In this document: piece by piece, positions 12,610 through 18,296 of the stretch | Numbering within the stretch: the first letter of the stretch is position 1 | How the letters are laid out: every line of letters starts with the position of its first letter | Origin: Chloroflexota bacterium | GTDB taxonomy: Bacteria; Chloroflexota; Dehalococcoidia; UBA2979 | Assembly: GCA_016875695.1 (NCBI GenBank) | Contig: VGPB01000018.1 | Coordinates: 1-18,296 of the forward strand | Reading direction: 5' to 3' | DNA length: 18,296 bases | Position numbers and translations under genes: made by a program | Notes under the pieces: generated by a model | What the model was told of the DNA's origin: nothing | Seen by the model: the letters and a program-made list of their open reading frames with translations, nothing else | Databases searched by the model: none

Positions 12610-13509
12610 ATGACGCAACGCTCGGTGACCGTGCGGGTCCCCGCGACGTCCGCGAACCTCGGCCCGGGGTTCGACTGCCTTGGCGTGGCGCTCGACTGGA
12701 CGGGCGAGGTGCGGCTGACGGTGGCGGATGCGCCGCTGCCGCGGCCGGAGGGCCCGGTGGAGCGCATGGCGGTGACGGCGGCGCTGGCGCTGTACGCGCA
12801 CGCCGCGGTGCCAGCGCCGGCGGGCGTGACGGCGAGCTACGAGGGCGACATCCCGGTCGGGCGCGGGCTCGGGCTGTCGGCGGCGGCGCGCGTCGCCGGC
12901 TTGCTCGCCGCCGACGCGCTGCTCGACGGTGGGGCCGGCGGACACGACGTTGAGGTGCTGCTGCCGCTGGCGCTGCAGCTCGAGCGGCACGGCGACAACG
13001 CCGCGCCGGCGATGCTCGGCGGGCTGCAGGTGGTGGTGGTGGACGACGACGACGTGGTGCACGTGGGCGTGGAGCCGCCGCAGGACCTAGCGCTGGCGCT
13101 GCTCATTCCGGAGTTCTCGATGCCGACCGAGGAGACGCGCGCGCAGCTGCCGGAGCGGGTGACGCGCAACCAGGCGGTGCACAACATCGGCCGCGCGGCA
13201 CTGCTGCTCGGCGCGCTGTCGCAGCGGCGCTACGACCTGCTGCGCACGGCGACGGAGGACGTGCTGCACCAGCCGGCGCGCGCAACGATCTTCAAGGCGA
13301 TGTACCCGATCTTCCAGGCGGCTCGCGGTGCGGGCGCACACGGGGTGTACCTCTCGGGCGGCGGGCCGACGATCGCGGCGTTCGTGACCGGCGACCCCGG
13401 CGTGGTGGCGGGCGCGATGCGCGAGGCGGCGGCGGCGCGGGGCGTGGAGGCCACGACGCGCATCTGCCGGCTGTCCGGCGACGGCGCGCGCATCGTCGCG
13501 CGCGACTGA
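12610..13509 (+). CDS. thrB: Homoserine kinase
   Basis: Phosphorylates homoserine for threonine synthesis; a GHMP-family kinase of 299 residues, the usual length. Motif 1 is VRVPATSANLGPGFDCLGVA (8-27). The phosphate-binding loop is IPVGRGLGLSAAARVAGLLA (81-100), where most members have GLGSSAA, so the first Ser is Leu here. HGDNAAPAMLGGLQ follows, and the C-terminal motif 3 is VYLSGGGPTIAAF (about 246-258). The ATG has no ribosome-binding site but sits directly after a promoter-like pair. The next gene, aspartokinase, starts 23 bases after its TGA, making a two-gene aspartate-family operon. Homoserine dehydrogenase and threonine synthase are not in this window. Confidence 0.95.
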   Translation: MTQRSVTVRVPATSANLGPGFDCLGVALDWTGEVRLTVADAPLPRPEGPVERMAVTAALALYAHAAVPAPAGVTASYEGDIPVGRGLGLSAAARVAGLLAADALLDGGAGGHDVEVLLPLALQLERHGDNAAPAMLGGLQVVVVDDDDVVHVGVEPPQDLALALLIPEFSMPTEETRAQLPERVTRNQAVHNIGRAALLLGALSQRRYDLLRTATEDVLHQPARATIFKAMYPIFQAARGAGAHGVYLSGGGPTIAAFVTGDPGVVAGAMREAAAARGVEATTRICRLSGDGARIVARD

Positions 13510-13532
13510 GTCCGCGCGGCGAGCCTCGACGC

Positions 13533-14753
13533 ATGGCGCTCGTGGTGCAGAAGTACGGCGGCTCGTCGCTCGCGGACGCGGAGCGCATCCGGCGCGTGGC
13601 GGACCGCATCGCGCGGCGCGTGCGCAAGGGCGACCGCGTGGTCGCGGTGGTGTCCGCGATGGGCGACACGACCGACGAGCTGATCGCGCTGGCGCGGCAG
13701 GTGAGCACGGAGCCGTCGGCGCGCGAGCTCGACGTGCTGCTGCACACGGGCGAAATCGTGTCGTCGACGCTGATGACGATGGCGTTGCACGACGCGGGCG
13801 TGGCGGCGGTGAGCCTGACGGGCGCGCAGGCGGGCATCCGGACGGACGCGGTGTACGGGCGCGCGCGCATCGCGGGCATCGACACGGCGCGTCTCGAGCG
13901 TGAGATCGTGGCAGGGCGCGTGGTGATCGTCGCAGGGTTCCAGGGCGTGTCGGAGGACTTCGACGTGACGACGCTCGGCCGCGGCGGGTCGGACACGACG
14001 GCGGTGGCGCTGGCGGCGGCGCTGCGTTGCGAGCGCGCGGAGATCTACACGGACGTCGCTGGCGTGTACACCGCCGACCCGCGCGTGTGCCCGGCTGCGC
14101 GGCCGCTGCGCGACATCGGCTACGAGGAGATGCTGGAGCTGGCGACGACGGGGGCGCGCGTGATGCACGCGCGCGCGGTAGAGGTCGGCGCGCTGTACGG
14201 CGTCGCGATCCTCGTCGCGAGTACGTTCGACGAGGCGGCGCCGGGCACGCTGATCCACGAGGAGACGACGATGGAGCAGGCGAACAAGGTGCGCGGGATC
14301 GCGCACCAGCCGAGCGTGGCGAAGGTGACGGTGCGCGGCGTGCCTGACCGCCCCGGCATCGCGGCGCACATCTTCGAGCCGCTCGCGGAGGCGCACGTGT
14401 CGGTGGACACGATCGTGCAGAACGCGAGCGAGGAGGGGCTGACGGACCTCACGTTCACGGTCGCGCGCGACGACCTGGACGCGGCGCTGCGCGCGGTGGG
14501 TGGCGTGCAGGCGAGCATCGGCGCGCGTGAGCTGGCTTCGGACGCGAGCCTTGGCACGGTGTCGGTCGTGGGGACGGGCATGGCGTCTGCGCCGGGCTAC
14601 GCGGCGCGGATGTTTCGCACGCTGTTCGACGAGGGCATCAACATCGAGCTGATCTCGACGTCGGACATTCGCATCACCTGCCTCGTGCAGGCGGACCGCG
14701 TGCCGGGCGCGGTGCGCGCGCTCCACGCGGCGTTCGCGCTGGACCGGGAGTAG
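13533..14753 (+). CDS. lysC: Aspartokinase (alpha form, two ACT domains)
   Basis: Phosphorylates aspartate, the first step towards Lys, Thr and Met. The 406 residues have the length of the LysC alpha subunit in Gram-positive-type enzymes. The kinase domain begins VVQKYGGSSLADAERI (Lys7-Tyr-Gly-Gly-Ser-Ser). It continues with LHTGEIVSSTLMTMAL, where S-T-G-E-Q-V-S is more usual, then VVIVAGFQGV, TTLGRGGSDTTAVALAAAL, and EIYTDVAGVYTADPRV. Two ACT domains follow (about 258-330 and 335-406): VRGVPDRPGIAAHIFEPLAE, then NIELISTSDIRITCLV. Feedback inhibition by Lys and/or Thr is expected. It is the second gene of the thrB operon. An internal start inside it could produce a beta subunit. Confidence 0.96.
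   Translation: MALVVQKYGGSSLADAERIRRVADRIARRVRKGDRVVAVVSAMGDTTDELIALARQVSTEPSARELDVLLHTGEIVSSTLMTMALHDAGVAAVSLTGAQAGIRTDAVYGRARIAGIDTARLEREIVAGRVVIVAGFQGVSEDFDVTTLGRGGSDTTAVALAAALRCERAEIYTDVAGVYTADPRVCPAARPLRDIGYEEMLELATTGARVMHARAVEVGALYGVAILVASTFDEAAPGTLIHEETTMEQANKVRGIAHQPSVAKVTVRGVPDRPGIAAHIFEPLAEAHVSVDTIVQNASEEGLTDLTFTVARDDLDAALRAVGGVQASIGARELASDASLGTVSVVGTGMASAPGYAARMFRTLFDEGINIELISTSDIRITCLVQADRVPGAVRALHAAFALDRE
14271..14753 (+). CDS. Predicted internal-start aspartokinase beta subunit
   Basis: An in-frame ATG at codon 247 of lysC is preceded by GGAG with a six-base spacer (GGAGACGACGATG). Starting there yields 160 residues covering exactly the two ACT domains (MEQANKVRGIAHQPSVAKVT...). 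Bacillus, Corynebacterium and Thermus aspartokinases are known alpha2beta2 enzymes whose beta subunit is made from an in-frame internal start at this same place. The ribosome-binding site here is better than that of the full-length gene. This is inference from position and signal. Confidence 0.6.
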   Translation: MEQANKVRGIAHQPSVAKVTVRGVPDRPGIAAHIFEPLAEAHVSVDTIVQNASEEGLTDLTFTVARDDLDAALRAVGGVQASIGARELASDASLGTVSVVGTGMASAPGYAARMFRTLFDEGINIELISTSDIRITCLVQADRVPGAVRALHAAFALDRE

Positions 14754-14787
14754 GAAGGGAAGGGCCCCCCCGCTTACCCCTAGATGC

Positions 14788-14815
14788 GGGGCTGTGCCCC
14801 ACGCCCCTCGTGGGA
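14788..14815. repeat. Copy (d) of the hairpin element, downstream of lysC
   Basis: GGGGC-TGT-GCCCC (14788-14800), then ACGCCCCTCGTGGGA, matches the layout of the other copies (stem, then CCCC...GGG). It lies 35 bases after the lysC stop and could terminate the thrB-lysC operon, although no T-run follows. The rest of 14754-15016 holds the dnaE promoter and leader and no gene. Confidence 0.55.
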
Positions 14816-14953
14816 GGCCGGCCTGACGCTCCTTGGCGTGGCGGCGGTAGGCCGTGCAGCCATTCGCCCGGACGGGCTCGGGCCGGCGTGCGACAATTGG
14901 ACGACGGGCAGACGGGGAGTGGCACACCGGCTGCGCGGGGCAGAGGAATGGGC

Positions 14954-14959
14954 TATAGT
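14954..14959 (+). promoter_or_regulatory. Candidate -10 element for dnaE
   Basis: TATAGT matches TATAAT at five of six positions, unusual in this GC-rich gap. The -35 region 17 bases upstream (CTGCGC) is poor. Transcription would start near 14966, just inside a stem described separately, leaving a leader of about 50 bases. Confidence 0.45.
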
Positions 14960-14962
14960 CTC

Positions 14963-15009
14963 CGAGCCTCGCTAGGGCGCACGCCCGTTCGCGTAACTGT
15001 GTAGGCTCG
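14963..15009 (+). promoter_or_regulatory. Leader stem that may cover the dnaE ribosome-binding region
   Basis: CGAGCCT (14963-14969) is the exact reverse complement of AGGCTCG (15003-15009), with a small GGGC-GCAC-GCCC hairpin inside. The only SD-like bases before the dnaE ATG (GTAGG at 15001-15005) fall on the right arm. Whether the left arm is transcribed depends on the exact start site. Confidence 0.3.
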
Positions 15010-15016
15010 TGACTCG

Positions 15017-18000
15017 ATGTTTGCCCACCTGCATACGCACTCCGAGTACTCGCTGCTGGACGGGCTGTCGCGCATCCCGGACCTTGTGGCGCGCGCGCGG
15101 GGGCTGGGGCAGCAGGCGCTCGCGATTACGGACCACGGGAACCTGTACGGCGCGATTGAGTTCTATGAGGAGGCGCGGCGCGCAGACCTGCGGCCGGTGC
15201 TGGGCATCGAGGCGTACGTCGCGCAGGGGAGCCGGCACAGCCGAGGGGCGGCGGACCGCTCGCAGTTCCACCTCACGCTGCTGGCGCAGAACGAGCGTGG
15301 GTACCGCAACCTGCTGGCGCTGTCGACGGCGTCGCACCTCGAGGGGTTCTACTACAAGCCGCGCATCGACCGGGAGCTGCTGGAGCGGCACCGCGAGGGG
15401 CTCGTGGTGCTGTCCGGTTGCCCCTCGGGCGAGCTGATGAGCGCGCTCGGCGAGGGACGCGAGGAGGATGCGCGCGCGATCGCGGGGTGGTACCGCGACG
15501 TGTTCCCCGGGCGCTACTACATCGAGTTGCAGGAGCACGGACAGGAGCAGTTCAGCCGGCTCAACGTGCCGCTCGTGGCGCTTGCGCGGTCGCTCGACGT
15601 GCCGCTCGTCGTGACGAACGACTCGCACTACACGCTGCGAGAGCAGCATCGCGTGCATGACGTGCTGCTGTGCATCGGCACGAACGCGACGGTGCACGAG
15701 CCGAACCGCATGCGCATGGACTCCGACAGCTTCTACCTGCGCTCCGAGGTGGAGATGCGCGCGCTGTTCCCGGAGCTGCCGGACGCGGCCGACAACACGG
15801 CGCGCATCGCAGAGCAGGCCGACATCTGCCTGCAGTTCGGACGCGCGCTGCTGCCCGACCCGGGAGTGCCGACGGGCACAACGCCGGCGGCGCACCTGCG
15901 CGCGCTGTGCGAGGAGGGGCTGCAGCGCCGCTACGGCGCGCCGACCGACGCGCAGAGTGAGCGGCTCGCGTACGAGCTGCGCGTCGTGGAGGAGACGGGC
16001 TTCGTCGAGTACATCCTGATCGTGCACGACATCGCGCTGTTCGCGCGGGGGCGCGGCATCCCGATGGGCGTGCGCGGCTCGGCGGCGGCGTCGATCATCC
16101 TGTACTGCCTCGGCGTGACGGACATCGAGCCGACGCAGTACCGGCTGGTGTTCGAGCGCTTCCTGAACCTCGAGCGGCGTGAGATGCCGGACGTGGACTT
16201 CGACTTCGCGGACGACCGGCGCGAGGAGGTAATTCGCTACACGGCGGAGCGCTACGGGCGCGATCGAGTGGCGCAGATCGTGACGTTCGGGACGCTCGGC
16301 GCGAAGGCGGCGATCCGTGACAGCGGCCGCGCGCTCGGCATGTCGTACGGCGAAGTCGATCGCGTCGCGCGGCTCGTGCCGAACGCGCTGCATGTGACGC
16401 TGGAGCAGGCGCTGCGCGAGGTGCCGGAGCTGGCGACGCTGGTGACGGAGGAGCCGGCGGTGCGCGAGCTGGTGGACACAGCGCGGGGGCTTGAGGGCGT
16501 GGCGCGGCACGCGAGTACGCACGCGGCGGGCATCGTGATCTCGCGCGACCCGTTGACGGAGGTGGTGCCGCTGCAGCGCGCGACCTCGAACCGCGACGAC
16601 GAGCAGCTCTTACCGACGACGCAGTACGCGATGGCGGAGGTCGCGAAGATCGGCCTCGTGAAGATGGACTTCTTGGGGCTGGCGAACCTGACGATTCTCG
16701 GGCGCGCGGTGGAGCTGATCCGCGAGGAGCAGGGCGTCGCGCTGGACCTCAACGCGCTGCCGGACGGCGATCCGGCAGCGGCGCAGCTGCTGGCGGCGGG
16801 CGAGACGTTCGGCGTGTTCCAGCTGGAGTCGGCGGGGATGCGACGCTACGTCACGGAGCTGCAGCCGCGCGACATCCGCGAGCTGGCGGCGATGATCGCG
16901 CTGTACCGGCCGGGTCCGATGGAGCACATCCCGCGGTACATCGAGGTGAAGCACGGGCGCGCGGCGGCGCACTACCCGCACGCTGACCTGGCGAACGTGC
17001 TCGACGAGACGTACGGCGTGATCACGTACCAGGACCAGGTATTGGAGATCGCGCGCGCGTTCGCCGGGTTTACGCTCGGCGAGGCTGACGTGATGCGCAA
17101 GGCGATGAGCAAGAAGATCGCGTCGGTGATGCTCGCGGAGCGCGAGCGATTCGTCGCGGGCGCGATCGCGAACGGGTACGAACAGCGTTTGGCGGAGCAG
17201 CTATTCGATCTCATTGAGCCGTTCGCCGGGTACGCGTTCAACAAGGCGCACGCGTTCTCGTACGGCGTGATCGCGTACCAGACGGCGTACCTGAAGGCGC
17301 ACTATCCGGTGGAATACATGACGGCGGTGCTCGCGGCGGCGGGCGCGCACCCGACGGGCGCGCTCGAGCGGGTGGCGGCGGCGATCGCGGAATGCACGCG
17401 GCTCGGCGTGGCGGTGCTGCCGCCGGACGTGAACCGCTCGCGCGCGAACTTCACGATCGAGCACGCGCCGGGCGCGGGTCGTGCGATCCGCTTCGGGCTG
17501 GCGCTGGTGAAGCACGTCGGTACGGGGGCCGTGGACGCGCTGGTCGCGGAGCGCGAAGCGAGCGGCGCGTTCCGCACGCTGGAGGACTTCGCGCGCAGGC
17601 TGCCGACGCGCGAAGTGAACCGGCGCGTGCTGGAGTCGCTGGCGAAGGCGGGGGCGCTCGACTCGCTGGGCGACCGCTCGACGATCGTGTTCGGCGTGGA
17701 GCGCATCTTGGCGCTGGGGCAGCAGGAGCAGCGGCTGCGCGAGACGGGGCAGACGTCGATGTTCGACTTGTTCGGCTCGCAGGTGGACGCGTCGCTGCCG
17801 GCGCTGGAGCTGGAGGCGATCGCGACGCCGGAGCGGGAGCGGCTGAGCTGGGAGCGCGAGCTGCTGGGCACGTACCTGTCGGAGCACCCGTTCCGCGTCG
17901 CTGCGGAGGCTCTGGCGGCGCACGTGAGCGTGCAGCTCGGCGAGCTGAGCGCGGAGCTGGCGGGCCAGGATGTGGTGGTGGCGGGCATGGTGACCGGCTC

Positions 18001-18296
18001 GCGCCGGCTGACGACGAAGCAGGGCAAGCCGTTCGTGGTGCTGACGCTGGAGGACTTGAGCGGGAGCGCCGAGCTGACGATGTGGCCGGAGCAGTACGAG
18101 CGGTTCCGCGAGCTGTTGGCGGAGGGCGCGATCCTGCTCGCGCGTGCGTCCGTGCGCGAGCGCGCGGACCGGCTGACCGTGTCGGCGCAGCACATCGTGG
18201 CGTTTGATGTGGAAACGCAGGAACTGGCGGCGGCGGAGCTGGCTGTGCTACAGGCGGCTGGCGCTGCGCAGCGCCCGGGCGGCGGGCAGTGGCGGC
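15017..18296 (+). CDS. dnaE: DNA polymerase III alpha subunit (DnaE1 type), 3' end outside window
   Basis: Replicative polymerase, open for 1093 codons to the window edge, so perhaps 50-100 residues are missing. The PHP domain starts MFAHLHTHSEYSLLDG. All nine expected metal ligands appear (His6, His8, Asp15, His40, Glu65, His85, Cys135, Asp202, His204), as in proofreading DnaE1 enzymes of mycobacteria and Thermus. The palm triad is PDVDFDF (Asp394, Asp396) and VKMDFLGL (Asp551). GVRGSAAASIILYCLGVTDI, TFGTLGAKAAIRD and EHPF are further landmarks. QTSMF at 912-916 matches the internal clamp-binding motif position (QADMF in E. coli). An OB-fold domain (VVVAGMVTGSRRLTTKQGKP...TMWPEQY) closes the visible part. 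ATG is chosen because the PHP motif starts four residues in. The SD is weak. It stands alone after lysC. Confidence 0.97.
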   Translation, partial: MFAHLHTHSEYSLLDGLSRIPDLVARARGLGQQALAITDHGNLYGAIEFYEEARRADLRPVLGIEAYVAQGSRHSRGAADRSQFHLTLLAQNERGYRNLLALSTASHLEGFYYKPRIDRELLERHREGLVVLSGCPSGELMSALGEGREEDARAIAGWYRDVFPGRYYIELQEHGQEQFSRLNVPLVALARSLDVPLVVTNDSHYTLREQHRVHDVLLCIGTNATVHEPNRMRMDSDSFYLRSEVEMRALFPELPDAADNTARIAEQADICLQFGRALLPDPGVPTGTTPAAHLRALCEEGLQRRYGAPTDAQSERLAYELRVVEETGFVEYILIVHDIALFARGRGIPMGVRGSAAASIILYCLGVTDIEPTQYRLVFERFLNLERREMPDVDFDFADDRREEVIRYTAERYGRDRVAQIVTFGTLGAKAAIRDSGRALGMSYGEVDRVARLVPNALHVTLEQALREVPELATLVTEEPAVRELVDTARGLEGVARHASTHAAGIVISRDPLTEVVPLQRATSNRDDEQLLPTTQYAMAEVAKIGLVKMDFLGLANLTILGRAVELIREEQGVALDLNALPDGDPAAAQLLAAGETFGVFQLESAGMRRYVTELQPRDIRELAAMIALYRPGPMEHIPRYIEVKHGRAAAHYPHADLANVLDETYGVITYQDQVLEIARAFAGFTLGEADVMRKAMSKKIASVMLAERERFVAGAIANGYEQRLAEQLFDLIEPFAGYAFNKAHAFSYGVIAYQTAYLKAHYPVEYMTAVLAAAGAHPTGALERVAAAIAECTRLGVAVLPPDVNRSRANFTIEHAPGAGRAIRFGLALVKHVGTGAVDALVAEREASGAFRTLEDFARRLPTREVNRRVLESLAKAGALDSLGDRSTIVFGVERILALGQQEQRLRETGQTSMFDLFGSQVDASLPALELEAIATPERERLSWERELLGTYLSEHPFRVAAEALAAHVSVQLGELSAELAGQDVVVAGMVTGSRRLTTKQGKPFVVLTLEDLSGSAELTMWPEQYERFRELLAEGAILLARASVRERADRLTVSAQHIVAFDVETQELAAAELAVLQAAGAAQRPGGGQWR

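Noticed and set aside
13510..13532. Lysine riboswitch or other leader before lysC
   Set aside because: Only 23 bases separate thrB and lysC; there is no room for one, and nothing like it is seen before thrB.
13230..14927. A long open frame (565 codons) on the minus strand opposite thrB and lysC
   Set aside because: Its product is Arg/His/Ala-rich low-complexity sequence, the usual shadow of GC-rich codon bias; the plus strand has complete thrB and lysC motifs.
14972..16522. A 516-codon open frame on the minus strand opposite dnaE
   Set aside because: Arg/His-rich shadow sequence with no domain; the plus strand encodes unmistakable DnaE.
1..18296. CRISPR array, tRNA, rRNA, transposase or prophage genes
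   Set aside because: I saw no regularly spaced direct repeats, no tRNA-like cloverleaf, no rRNA sequence, and no transposase or phage protein motifs on either strand.

Overview
This is a very GC-rich bacterial window with strong G/C-ending codon bias and frequent GTG and TTG start codons. The gene content is a standalone prephenate dehydratase, PdxS/PdxT, a Ycf45/SpoIIIAA-like ATPase with an R3H domain, an aspartokinase with two ACT domains, and a DnaE1 whose PHP domain looks active. It would suit a free-living, high-GC Chloroflexota-like bacterium (for example the Dehalococcoidia side). That placement is inference from gene content and style, not from a marker comparison.

Layout. Positions 1-222 hold the tail of an unidentified gene. 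A structured spacer (223-462) carries a perfect 27-bp inverted repeat. A minus-strand block then runs from about 5.6 kb down to 0.46 kb. In transcription order it encodes a 54-residue membrane protein, a UspA protein, two tandem TrkA/RCK proteins, prephenate dehydratase, an Fpg/Nei-type DNA glycosylase, an unrecognised 236-residue protein, a YceI C-terminal remnant and a VOC/glyoxalase protein. The distal part is damaged: the glycosylase has a -1 frameshift before its zinc finger, YceI is reduced to its last ~37 codons, and the VOC gene has an in-frame TGA.

A divergent promoter region (5591-5789) separates this block from a plus-strand operon, pdxS-pdxT-GNAT-like-R3H ATPase, in which every junction overlaps by 4-8 bases. 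Next comes an island of visibly lower GC encoding a thymidylate kinase-like protein. It lacks the Walker A lysine (Ile instead) and ends in a consensus sliding-clamp pentapeptide (QLSLF). A 74-residue two-CxxC protein follows, convergent with a thiolase across a 12-bp hairpin. Divergent from the thiolase are thrB, probably read from a nearly leaderless transcript, and lysC, which has an internal Shine-Dalgarno/ATG placed to make a separate beta subunit. The window ends inside dnaE, open for 1093 codons, with an intact polymerase triad, all nine PHP metal ligands and an internal clamp-binding motif.

Functionally the window combines amino-acid biosynthesis (Phe, Thr, aspartate family), vitamin B6 synthesis, potassium/stress functions, DNA repair and chromosome replication. 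The most unusual item is the kinase-like gene: a variant P-loop and a predicted replication-clamp tether in one compositionally distinct gene. A dispersed family of GGGGC-NNN-GCCCC hairpins sits in four of the intergenic gaps, one of them exactly at the YceI break.
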